Assembly (NCBI GenBank): GCA_030549495.1
Contig: JAUIRK010000099.1
Coordinates: 1,116,001 to 1,180,000 of the forward strand
Direction: 5' to 3'
Source of the DNA: Nectonema munidae
Lineage: Eukaryota; Nematomorpha; Nectonematoida; Nectonematidae
DNA: 64,000 nucleotides
In this document: positions 12,901 through 21,569 of the stretch, in pieces
Layout of the letters: each line of letters starts with the position of its first letter
How positions within the stretch are numbered: the stretch's first letter is position 1
Program-made: the position numbers and the translations under genes
The notes under the pieces: generated by a model
What the model saw: only the letters and a program-made list of their open reading frames with translations
Told to the model about the DNA's origin: nothing
Database searches by the model: none

Positions 12901-14699
12901 ATAGTTTAGCACATTGTATAGGGTAGGATATATGAAACATTTTTGGTTTATATTTCTCTCTTAATTGTTGACATTGATTAATGCTTTTATGAAACATTTC
13001 TATGTGGGGTGGGGGTCGATGCGAAGATTTGTATATTAACCCATTTACGGACAATGTTCCTATTATGGAACATAAGTAATTTCATCTTCGTCTGCTTTTT
13101 TCAATGACTTTGAATATAAATCGTCTGCGTTTTTTTAGATATCGTCTGCTTTGCTTGGCTTTAAAATTTATGTTTTAATTAAATTGTATTAAATTTGTAT
13201 TAAAGAGAATTAATAAACGCAAACGATTTTATTTTTGTAAAGTCAAGTTTGTCCGTTAACCGGTTGAGAAAGTAAGTTTGTATATTCAAATTTTTCCTAC
13301 GCTTCACCTAATATTAATGATTCAATCTTTTTGAATTACACGGTCATGCTCTCATAAATCCTCATAGGTAATATTGCACTATCCGTGCACATGTAGTAAA
13401 AACGAGTTGACTTCCCAGTTAAATGAACGTGAATCCACATTTTTTGAGTTGGATCCTTCATTTTATCATACTTTTTCGATCCAAAGAGTTGTTTTTTATT
13501 ATTATTAAAATTAGTTCATTAGTTTTAATGACTAAATCAAACGAAATGACGTAACAAAGAATGCTTTTGAAAAAACTTCGTAAAAATGGGCAATATCCAA
13601 CTAAATAAAAATTTCTATTTGCTAAAACCTTCTTGTACTAAATATTTATTATATTCAGCTTGTGCACGGATAGTGAAACATTGCCCTTCTCATAACATAC
13701 AAAAGATTTTAGATGAAGTACATTTATGAGCTTATAAAGTATCTTATTGTTTTACAAGTGTAACATACAGTGGTCTAGCATGTATTATTTTTGTGAAAAC
13801 ATTTTACAACACTTCATTGATGCAGACAGATTTATATTAGCTTTAAATTTTTGAGAGAATAGAAATAAGGGGTGGAGCATTGCACCACAGGCCCTGTTCT
13901 AGATATACAAGTGGTAACATATGATAGAGTTTATTCATAAACATGTGAATTAAGTTTGAAACAATTTAAATATTACACAGAAATTTGTTAATCCGGTTTG
14001 TTCTCATTTCTGGCTGCACCACTAATTGCTCATCTAAAATCAGCCTTAAATCCCACAATGAGATTCAAAATTTGCCGAACAGTGGTGACGAAAAAGAATA
14101 ATATATCCATTCGAATAGAAATTAATGTCAAGTTTTGTTTAAATCGTAGCACTGCGCGCATATTCAAGATATAATTAACGACTATCCCAGTATAAAAACT
14201 AGCAATCCCAAAACTACGTGACAAGAAAATTGAACAAGGAGATTACGAGTAAGCAAACCAACCAGTTATCCTTTGGAGGAAAATAAGGCATTGCTACACC
14301 GTGGGTAATTAAAGATAAACAAAACCACCTTGATAAACTCAGATGAAAAGGTTTTCATATATTTTTCGATAAAATATAGGTCTATATTAAAAAACTATTA
14401 TGAACCCATAAACAATACTGTCGAGGGATTATTTAATATGAACAGAAAAGGACATGACAACAAAAAATAATAGATAATTAGAAGAGAATAAAAGCTAAAC
14501 ATTATTGAAAAACGAGGACATTCTAATCTGAATTATAAAATTTTTAGATAAGGAAAAAGCCAAAAAATTTTAATCCAGTAAATCAAGTCAATAAATATTT
14601 TGATAAGAACATTAAGATAAGAATAAAAAACTTACCGTCAGATTTTCTCATCTTTTTAGATGGTGGAGGGGCTGCTTTATTTTCTGACTGAGAAGACAT
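937..14699 (-). CDS. SET: SET / TAF-I histone chaperone (I2PP2A), 7 coding exons
   Basis: Coding exons on the minus strand, in order: 14699-14636, 11662-11442, 9079-9008, 8946-8829, 6130-5961, 4302-4113 and 992-937 (stop 937-939). They total 891 nt and predict 296 residues; every junction keeps frame and every intron is GT-AG. SET is a nuclear NAP-family chaperone that binds histones, blocks histone acetylation and inhibits PP2A. Visible features: a basic KKMRK stretch near residue 15; a dimerisation helix at about 40-90 ([17 protein letters not shown]); the earmuff fold at about 96-230 ([30 protein letters not shown], then TFFSWYSE and [14 protein letters not shown]); and an acidic tail from about 231. 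Length matches the usual 270-290 residues. The start has A at -3 and begins the only N-terminal exon that joins in frame. Introns hold SINE, hAT and MITE copies. Family assignment is very secure; the last exon is less so. Confidence 0.95.
993..4112 (-). other. SET intron 6 (AT-rich, no recognised element)
   Basis: A 3.1-kb intron if terminal exon 7 is used. I see only AT-rich unique-looking sequence with homopolymer runs. There is no coding, RNA or terminal-repeat signature. Confidence 0.5.
4099..4302 (-). CDS. SET: SET coding exon 6 and acidic tail, with read-through stop
   Basis: Starts [15 protein letters not shown], the last conserved SET block, then an acidic run ([20 protein letters not shown]). 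If spliced at 4113|4112 (G|GTGATT) it joins exon 7 in frame. If not spliced, translation continues five codons (GDFF) to a stop at 4099-4101, giving a 282-residue protein. The donor is weak, so both forms are plausible. Confidence 0.93.
   Translation of the reverse strand, partial: AIKDDLWPNPLQYFLAQELDADENGIVSDEMGIGSEDEDEEDDIYDGEENEGDAADLQEDNEAGDFF
4303..5960 (-). other. SET intron 5
   Basis: AT-rich intron. A plus-strand 62-codon frame at 4935-5123 (start [12 protein letters not shown]) is antisense to the gene and resembles nothing I know. Its only oddity is two copies of ATTTTAAAATCA inside it. I treat it as non-coding. Confidence 0.5.
5961..6130 (-). CDS. SET: SET coding exon 5
   Basis: Encodes the split D and [15 protein letters not shown] through [19 protein letters not shown]. 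The W-K and FFSWYS motifs match the second half of the earmuff domain. Acceptor is TTAACAG and donor is GAA|GTAATT. The two junction bases complete a GAC codon with exon 4. Confidence 0.94.
6131..8828 (-). other. SET intron 4, containing one TTAA MITE
   Basis: A 2.7-kb AT-rich intron. The only recognised insertion is the MITE at about 7,071-7,199; the rest shows no coding similarity. Confidence 0.5.
7071..7199 (+). mobile_element. TTAA MITE (piggyBac-like), copy A
   Basis: Perfect terminal inverted repeats TAACCCTTTCGTGA / TCACGAAAGGGTTA. The perfect 18-bp palindrome TGTATCATATATGATACA is at 7090-7107. Three direct repeats of (C/T)(G/T)TCTG(C/A)TTTTT follow. No coding capacity; it lies in SET intron 4. 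Confidence 0.85.
8829..8946 (-). CDS. SET: SET coding exon 4 (earmuff domain core)
   Basis: Encodes [20 protein letters not shown] then [19 protein letters not shown], the most conserved part of the NAP/SET fold. It is separated from exon 3 by only 61 nt. Acceptor is TTTTTCAAG. The donor is inferred as AAAG|GTGCTT because it restores frame into exon 5. Confidence 0.95.
9008..9079 (-). CDS. SET: SET coding exon 3
   Basis: A 72-nt phase-0 exon of 24 residues ([20 protein letters not shown] then YMTK), too short to appear as a free reading frame. It follows acceptor AAATTTAG and ends at donor GTATGT. It fills exactly the gap between WVSA and LEVVEFEDI expected for SET. Confidence 0.93.
9080..11441 (-). 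other. SET intron 2, no recognised element
   Basis: A 2.4-kb AT-rich intron. Short frames at 10,401-10,604 and elsewhere show no family resemblance. A patch around 9,140-9,240 is less AT-rich but carries no pattern I can name. Confidence 0.45.
11442..11662 (-). CDS. SET: SET coding exon 2 (dimerisation helix)
   Basis: Residues 22-95. It runs from [10 protein letters not shown] to IPNFWVSA and holds the long amphipathic helix with [19 protein letters not shown]. Acceptor is TATACTTCAG and donor is GCT|GTAATT. An open reading frame runs on into the intron as hydrophobic residues; that part is not coding. Confidence 0.95.
11788..11801. repeat. Poly(C) run, 14 bases
   Basis: An uninterrupted run of 14 C in SET intron 1. 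Its length may be a sequencing artefact or truly variable. Confidence 0.8.
12200..12340 (+). repeat. SINE family 1, copy 2
   Basis: Same tRNA-like head (GGTTTAGATGCTGG, GGGTTCGATCCCG) and body as copy 1, in SET intron 1. The 3' tail is diverged. Confidence 0.8.
12755..13030 (-). mobile_element. Related non-autonomous hAT fragment
   Basis: Inverted relative of the element at 28,091-28,473. It shares TCGGCAAAGTGGTCGATATC, GGGGTCGATAAGATAGA, ACATTGTATAGG-type sequence and CATTTCTATGTGGGGTGGG. It has one 20-bp-type unit in place of five, and breaks off just before TTAA MITE copy B. Confidence 0.75.
13036..13266 (+). mobile_element. TTAA MITE, copy B (long, composite)
   Basis: Starts TTAACCCATTTACGGACA with palindrome ATGTTCC..GGAACAT at 13054-13073, then three TCGTCTGC-type repeats. 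About 90 bp of extra sequence lies before a right end resembling that of copy G (AAACGCAAACGATTTTA, AAAGTCAAG). It looks recombined from two copies. It abuts a hAT fragment in SET intron 1. Confidence 0.7.
13367..13686. mobile_element. Terminal-inverted-repeat element of unknown family
   Basis: About 320 bp bounded by GGTAATATTGCACTATCCGT and, inverted on the right, GGGCAATGTTTCACTATCCG. Both continue GTGCACA. It encodes nothing recognisable and is probably a MITE. The ends do not match a superfamily I can name. Confidence 0.6.
13806..13912. repeat. Second copy of the AACACTTCATTGATGC repeat
   Basis: Shares the AACACTTCATTGATGC..GACAGATTTATATTAGC block with 17,139-17,190. It is followed by AAGGGGTGGAGCATTGC, which may belong to a transposon end. 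Element borders are unknown. Confidence 0.35.
14636..14699 (-). CDS. SET: SET coding exon 1 (N-terminus)
   Basis: Begins [21 protein letters not shown] and ends in phase 1 at a strong donor (G|GTAAGT). The PPPSKKMRK stretch resembles the basic N-terminal tail of SET proteins and is a likely nuclear localisation signal. The context before the ATG (GAAATG) has A at -3. Confidence 0.85.
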
Positions 14700-15299
14700 T
14701 TCAAAAGAAAATAATGGAGGGCGAAAAGATTACAACGGGAAAATGTTCAGCAAAAGAAACAATAAGTGTGAAACGGTAGATGAATGCGCTAAATACAAAA
14801 TCTACGCCTAAGTAAATTATTTTTAAAATTAAAGAAAAAAATATTATAATAAATAAAAATAAATTAAAATTTTCTCTACTAAAAATAATCTTTAAAATTT
14901 ACTTTCTTTTTAAATTTTTATATTATTTAACAGGAAACGCAATTAATTATAAAAAATGTAAAACGGTTACAGTGTAATAATATTTTAAATAATAAAGATA
15001 TTTTTTTAAATAATTAAATATTCATAATAAGTATAAATTATTTGTATTTATACTCTTAAATTTATAATATCGTCCTAGATGGACTGCTATTAAGTGTCCC
15101 CTTGACTTTTTTCTCTTTTAAAATTTTTATATTTTCTTGTAATTATTTCTATTAACTGTTTTGTTTTATCAATAAAATTTTCTTCTTCTTCTTCTATTAT
15201 TGAATTTATATTATTGTATTTATATAATTAAAGATTTTTTCCCAACTATAAATATGCAATGTCTTTTTCTTTTTAAATTCTTTATTTAATTCTTCATTA

Positions 15300-15357
15300 T
15301 ATGTGAGCATATCAGCACACACTGGAAAGTGCTTTGAAATCTACCTACCTACCTACC
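15300..15357 (+). repeat. SINE family 2 3'-end fragment with (CTAC)n tail
   Basis: The piece with AGCATATCAGC and GGAAAGTGCTTTGAAATC matches the 3' end of family 2. It is followed by a pure CTAC repeat where other copies have AACC. Confidence 0.5.
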
Positions 15358-16982
15358 TTATATGTTTAGGCATGTATTCCAATTTAAAAAATATTCCAAT
15401 TTAATGTAATAGAACAAAAAAATATATACAATTATTACAAAAAGACAAAAAATAACTTTATAATGATTTTAATATTTTTATTAATAAAATAAATTAAAAA
15501 ATAGGATCCAACAAAGTTTTTTTTAGCCACCTTAATCTGCCTAACTACCAATTAGTTCCAGTCTAAAAAGTTTGTAACGACGTTAGAAATAAAAAAACAA
15601 AAATTCATAAGTTTTCATTCTAAAATTTTAATGATTGTCAGACTTGTGATTTGATTAATAATTTAAATTTCGAAACCAGGCTAATTAAAATAAACAGATA
15701 TATTATTTTTAAAATGTAATATAAAAGTTCAAGAATGTTTTGTCTTTTTGAGTGTGATTTTCTTATTCATATATCAATTAATACAATAGGTCTAGCTTGT
15801 CCGGATCAATTAGTCTTTCGATAATTCATTGAAATAGTTCAACTGTTCTTTGTTGCTTTGGCTCGTTACAACTGTTTGCTCTTGGACGCATTAGGTTGTG
15901 TTTCGAATGTGTCTACATGTTTAACAGTCAAAATACAGGTGGCTTAGAGGATGTGAGATATTGGCCCTTACATTAGAAGTAAGCATGTGTGAAATTTTAA
16001 GGCTACGAGTGAGGTTTGATCTTAGCTAAGGTAGATCTAAAGTTAAATGTTTAATCTTAGCTGTTTATTTTTTAGATTTTAAACTCTCTACCGTTGATTT
16101 ATTTAAGATCCTTCCGTCATGCTGCTTCCAATGACGAGCTATTTGTCATCACGGGGATTTATGTTATTGACCCCATAGAGTTATCCACAAGCCCAGAGAT
16201 TTCTATCTGCGTTTACAAATTATGTCAGCCAATTTTTAACTATTTTTGAACATATCCTGTCAACTTTTGACAAAATCATTCCACCTCCCTCTTTCTAACT
16301 TGATGTAATTTTATTTTTCTATCAATGAAAAAAATGTAACATGTTCCTAAATAACAATAGTCTTAGATATTTTATTTCGATTTTTTATAATATTATTCAT
16401 TTATTCAATCAAGACGAGAAAAAAACATTTACATAAAAAAACGATGAAATCAGTAAGAAGACAGCCAAGTATATCCTAATGTTTCTTTCATTCTTCTGTC
16501 TATATGTCGATCGGATCAAAAATATTTTTAGTAAAAACTTCAATAGTTTCACTCTCTTCCTACTCTTTGTCTTCATCATGATACGTGTCTTCCGAAACTA
16601 CGCCTGCATCTGCACTACGCACTCTCTCTTGTGCATTTATTCCTTTGATGCCCGAATGATATCGATTACATTTCAGACCGGTACACATCTTCTTTACCGT
16701 ATGACCCTTCTAATCCTTCTTCTGAAATGAACTGCTGAACACGTCAAAGCATTCATGTCTCAAGCCCAATAACTTCATAAGCAGCTCCTACAATTGTGTG
16801 CGAAAGTGGACATTTTTGGGTCAAAGGATAGACCCAAAAATGCATCAGTAGCACAATATGAATTCATTGAGGAAGAAAAAGTGTATGCAATTGTTATGTA
16901 TTTCAGGCTTGGGTCATTCTGATTTTATCATCGTAGCATCATCTATATTTGTGAAACTTTTTTGTGCTAGTTTAATATCCAT

Positions 16983-17195
16983 CAGAGGCGTAGCCAGTGG
17001 GGTCAGTGGCGCAGCGAAAAATATAAAATGGGTTGGCACAAAGGACACATTTTTTCATCTCTAATTTATCAGAAACTTAAAAGTCAAAAAATTTTTATTA
17101 AAAAGTTGAAGACTGGAAATTTTTGCAAAAAAAATTTAACACTTCATTGATGCTGATAGATTTATATTAGCTTCAAACTTTTAATCTTCATGGCT
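16983..17195. repeat. Dispersed repeat with hAT-like end (CAGAGGCGTAGCCAG)
   Basis: Begins CAGAGGCGTAGCCAGTGGGG, a hAT-style terminus. It later contains AACACTTCATTGATGC..GATAGATTTATATTAGC, which is also present at 13,806-13,856. The two copies share about 50 bp with few changes. No right terminus was found. Confidence 0.4.
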
Positions 17196-17214
17196 TTTTA
17201 TTCCAATTTCACTA

Positions 17215-17650
17215 GATGTATTCGCCTTTGGCTTTGGGGACAGCCCCGTGGGTGGACCTATCTCTGCCAGGCAGACCTGGGTCTTTCAGCTGGTATAACA
17301 AAGCGATGAGTTTTGCTTCCACACGTACAGCATACCTGCAGCTACTTAGTCTTAAGGATTTGACTATCATGTTCAGAAAGTGGATATAGAAGAAATGGTA
17401 TCATGTGATGTCATCTTCACTATTGAAGATACTGAAAACCGTGGTTTCAATGTTAATTTTGTCTGCAATGCTTAGGGCATGTCTTTGAATGAGGCAGCGA
17501 GCAACGTGTAGTTCTCCGAGTTGATCTGGTCTTAGCACAAGCCTTTCTCATAGGAGAAGAAGTACAGCATTTCTGATAGATTGTCTTTTCCTCATCTTTA
17601 TGAAAGGTAACGAATCTAAATCTATATACCCTGCAATCAGCCATTTGGAT
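17215..17650 (-). pseudogene. Decayed coding-like stretch, family unknown
   Basis: On the minus strand, overlapping frames look protein-like: MADCRVYRFRFVTFHKDEEK, then PDQLGELHVARCLIQRHALS and IADKINIETTVFSIFNSED, then LKDPGLPGRDRSTHGAVPK. They need frame changes and cross stops. Base composition is richer in G+C than its surroundings. I do not recognise the family. Confidence 0.3.
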
Positions 17651-18633
17651 TCATTGTTGATGATCTTCCAAAATTAAGCAAAGAACTTCGTCGTTCTAAC
17701 CGCGTCAGATCACCGATCATGCGTTTTTCTCTCTGTTTTCTCCCCGTTCTCGAATCCTAAATCTTTCAATTAATTTCTGACATTTTCTACCATCATCAAG
17801 TTGATGCTGAAGAAGTCTAAAATCTCCTTATTTGTCCTCCTCTCTGGGATTCTAAAGAGATGGAAATCATTTAGAATTTAGATGAAAACATAACTGACAA
17901 CGAAAGTAAACCAAATGCATAAAATTAGCAGTTGAAAATTGTCAATAAATATCATATTTACCCTTACGTGTCCGAAAGGACTTTGGTTAGTACAGAATCA
18001 TTAGCAATAGTTTGTATCATTGCACTTTACAATTTGCAGCTGCTGCTGTGATTGACAAATGTGGCAAGTCTTCGAACTTTTTGAGTTATTGGACCCAATG
18101 TCCACATGTGCTTTGGTCTAGAATCTAGACGAAAGCTTGTTAGCTTCATATCGTTACCTCTCCGTTACACTCCTTCCGTTAGGACAGAGTCTTTATAGTT
18201 CAGTAAACTTATGATATCATTCTTTCCTCATTCTGGCATAACAATCTTTAGAATTACTTGATAAGACTTTCATGGTGTCTTCAAACGGAGGTGTGCCAAT
18301 GAGTCCCGATTCAAGTTAGATATTCTCAATCTTATTAGCTTCTGCGTGTTCTTGCTTAATCTGCTTCAATACTTTTGCATTCTTCATGCGACTTTCATTC
18401 TGTTCTTTGATTTTTCTCCTCTATATCTTATCTTTATCATCTTATTTTCTGTAACTCATTAACGCGCTCTTTGTATTCCTCCTCACTCAGACGTTTTCTC
18501 TGCAATTTAGATTTAACTCGTTAGTTTTTGATTGATGCCTGCTTGTAACATCAAAATGTTAAAGTACATATAAAATACAATTCCGCCACATTTTCCCACC
18601 TTATTCCATACTCATCATTCATACCCGGGCATG

Positions 18634-18892
18634 AGTTATCATTGATACATGATAACTTACTAGACATATTTTATTCAACCTGTAAAAAAATAAAATGTAT
18701 ACAAAAAGTAATGAATATATCGACAAATTATTGTCGTGCTGCAAGACTAAGAGGTATGTTTTTGTAAGCAATATATATATACTAATTGTAAGCAATAAAA
18801 ACATACCTCTTTGTCATGCTCGACCGTGTAAAGGTAAAGAAGGGTATTTGTATAATCGGCTTCTTTCTTTCACACGGCCGTGCTGCACGACT
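18634..18892. repeat. Cluster of nested inverted and direct repeats
   Basis: Three hairpin-capable units. (1) 18634-18657: AGTTATCAT / ATGATAACT. (2) 18749-18763 and 18797-18811: perfect 15-bp arms AAGAGGTATGTTTTT / AAAAACATACCTCTT, with TGTAAGCAAT twice in the loop. (3) 18822-18841 and 18860-18879: CCGTGTAAAGG / CTTTCACACGG-type arms. GTCGTGCTGCAAGAC (18733) recurs as GCCGTGCTGCACGAC (18878). It lies just upstream of a Penelope-like tail on the same strand. Confidence 0.7.
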
Positions 18893-19014
18893 TTGCAAAT
18901 AAAATGTATATCCGCATTTTCGGGCCCTACGACATGGCGTATAGGCTAATCGGGCCCTGCTCATACATATGAAAAACTGACAGACCCCTACATCAACGCC
19001 TCCATGAACACCAA

Positions 19015-19205
19015 TACCACATCATAAAACACATAAGTGCAAACCCATCACATTCTTTTGATTTCACCTATGCCAAAATTTTATGCACCTTCTCATCTGA
19101 AAATTTACTATTTCTAGAAGCCTGGCACTCCCTATTAGAACCCAGTGCCATCAATCAACACATAGATACACCTAATATAAATCTTAACACAATTCACACT
19201 CATCA
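19015..19205 (+). pseudogene. Penelope-like element, C-terminal (GIY-YIG side) fragment
   Basis: The frame through NPSHSFDFTYAKILCTFSSE, then NLLFLEAWHSLLEPSAINQH and IDTP, fits the conserved end of Penelope-like polyproteins: an H-xx-HSFDF..AKIL block, then (L/F)LE(A/S)W and AINxH. This is family knowledge recalled without a search. No reverse transcriptase part is visible upstream, so this is an isolated tail. Confidence 0.6.
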
Positions 19206-20087
19206 CCTCCACCATCCATCCTTATATCCAATTGTTAACAAAACGAACCACACTACCTATTAATTAAACATGTGCAACCATGACTACCCTTTACACTATG
19301 ATCTTCATCATTTCTTCTTGATAATGAAACGTAGTTGTTCTGAAATATATTGTTTATTTTCAAAAAAAGCCTTACACAATGGAACAAAATATTACATTTA
19401 CTAAAACTGGAAATCAAAAATGTAATCGCCCCCTTGATGTAATAAATGCTGAAACAGCCTTGTAGCCAGATTCTCAACACTGGACCGAGTGACAAAGCTG
19501 ATTTCAGGGTGACTGAGGTAAAAAATTATCATGCTTTCGGAAATTCCTGTTGGTGTTTGATAACACATGGAAGAATCTATAACTGAGCGTTTTCCAAAAT
19601 TATTAAAAATTACTTTTCCTTTTTGGAATATAAAATATAATATTATGATTTCAAGTATTGGCGTATTAACACTTATTTGGCTTTTTAGCTTTCAAATAAT
19701 CGTATATTTGCATATTTCCAGGTTATGGAGTTGTTGAAGGAGTAAAAAAACAAAAAGATTTCAAAATTTATTTCTGAAAAAATTGAAATTTTTTAAGAGC
19801 AATCATCGTTCTTCAAAAGTGTAGTATCAGTGTATAAAAGAAATGCTAGGAGGGAATCTTCAGCAATGGATGGAGTTGAAACTAAGCCAAACTTTCGTAT
19901 ACGAAAAGCATGAGAGTGATGGAGAGCGCTAAAAATAGAAGAAGAATTTGATATTTTGGAAAAGAGAGCAAACTATGGATTCATTTCTTAACTTGTTAGA
20001 CCAATTTACAGAGGGAAGGGCCGGTCATTCTTTAAGGGCCAATGCCCAATGAATGAAAATAGTCTGCTTTATATATAGTATACTACA

Positions 20088-20950
20088 GTTAACACTCGAT
20101 ATAAGCACTCAGTTGGGACTGCTCAAACTGGTGCTTATATCCAAAAAACATGATAGAGTGAATTACTAATCACAAATAAAATTTAAAAAAAAAACTACTA
20201 TTTTTTTTCAAATAACCAATGACTTCATTAAAAGAAGGCAAATTTAAATTACTTTGAAAAATAATCACTAATAGGAAATTGTCGTAATCGTGTACCATCA
20301 ATAACTTCAACTTGAAATTTTTTCGCTTTTTTTAGATCCAATGTTGTAACCTTCTATTTTTCAAACACTTGTTTAAAGTTGATTGATCGATCATCTGTGA
20401 GACTTCTAAGAGAGATATTTTTGATTCTTCCTGTTCTTCTTCTGCGGGTTTATGTTCAAAAGTTGCATTAACTAAAACTTCTTTGACTGTTAAAATCAAA
20501 AAAATTCTAAAATCTGTTTTTTGCTTCTTCTTGTTCATCCAAACTAAAACATTAATTATTGTGTCAATTGAAACGCTGTTCCAGAAATCTTTCAGCAAAT
20601 GAAAAGCATCAAGTATTGTGATCATTCCCGTCACCAGACTCCAAACACAGGAAGGGTCAAGGCAGTGTATACATTTATATATTTTAGGGGAATTCCAGTG
20701 AGGACAAAATAAAACCAAGGGGGCAAAGACGCCTTATCAAAGGGCCTGGTTGTGATAGACTTTGCAGCCTTCTTCATTGCTTCATCTTAGCCACTATCCA
20801 AACGAGCTGATTAAATTTTTTGAAGGTGAGTCTTAATGCTCCGTATATGCCAGCATCAAATGGTTGTATTATGGAAGTTGTGTTAGCTCGCAAGAAAAAG
20901 TTTCGATATTAGAAGTTTTAATCTAAAAACTGAACCATATGTATACAATT
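20088..20950 (-). pseudogene. Tigger/pogo transposase C-terminal remnant with 3' terminus
   Basis: Reading leftward on the minus strand, NTTSIIQPFDAGIYGALRLT then FKKFN matches the block around the last catalytic region of Tigger-type DDE transposases. It is followed, through frame breaks, by LDAFHLLKDFWNSVSIDTI and NVLVWMNKKK. At 20,088 the terminus CAGTTAACACTCGATATAAG preceded by TA is typical of Tigger ends and TA target sites. The N-terminal two thirds are absent. Confidence 0.72.
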
Positions 20951-21415
20951 TATAAACGCTAGAAAATTGAATTAGAGATGGCATAGAAACAGAATTTTTG
21001 GGAAAATATACAAATAGTATTTAAGGAGAATGTTGATCTATGTATGTTAATCACTATAGTAGTAGTTACCTTTATGTTAATATCTGTTTCCATCCATCGT
21101 TAGCAAGCACTTAAAATGTCTATTTCACATTTCCACCCTCAACCACCCAACGTAACACATAAAAATTATGATTTGATAAAGAAAGAATATAATCTAAATG
21201 CTACTGTTTATTTTTATGATGTTAGATTTAGAACAGCTCTGTTTAAAAATGCAATATCTTTGACGGTTTGGCTTTTTGAAGCTGATTCTGCAGAAATAAG
21301 TTAGCCAGCAAGACTAATCAGCACTTGTTACTATAAAACATTACGCGCAACAATGGAAGGTGTAGGAAAATTCCTTCAATATAATAACGTATTGTATGTA
21401 TGCAATAAGATTAAG

Positions 21416-21562
21416 CTTAAGGTACCGTGGAGTGTTTAAATCGAGAAGGCACAATTGCGACGCTGGTATCCAACTATGAGGAAAGTGGGCTTGATATGGG
21501 ATCGAACCCAAGACCTTGAGTTATCGAAACCCAGAATCTAACCAACTTTACTCACGCCCAAA
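21416..21562 (-). repeat. SINE family 1, copy 3
   Basis: Minus-strand copy with the box B-like GGGTTCGATCCC and the conserved body, ending in a GGTACCTTAAGCTTAA tail. Somewhat diverged (for example GACGCTGG in place of GCCGCTTG). Confidence 0.8.
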
Positions 21563-21569
21563 AAATGCC

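Larger units (their letters stand above)
11663..14635 (-). other. SET intron 1, repeat-rich
   Basis: A 3-kb first intron. It holds a 14-C run (11,788-11,801), a tRNA-derived SINE (about 12,200-12,340), a truncated hAT MITE abutting a TTAA MITE (about 12,755-13,266) and a terminal-inverted-repeat element (13,367-13,686). Much of its length is insertion. Confidence 0.6.
14700..18600. other. Intergenic, upstream of SET; mostly unassigned
   Basis: 14,700-16,400 is very AT-rich, with a CTAC microsatellite. 16,400-18,600 is less AT-rich and partly looks like decayed coding DNA (see the entries at 16,983 and 17,215). No promoter motif could be fixed. Confidence 0.5.
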
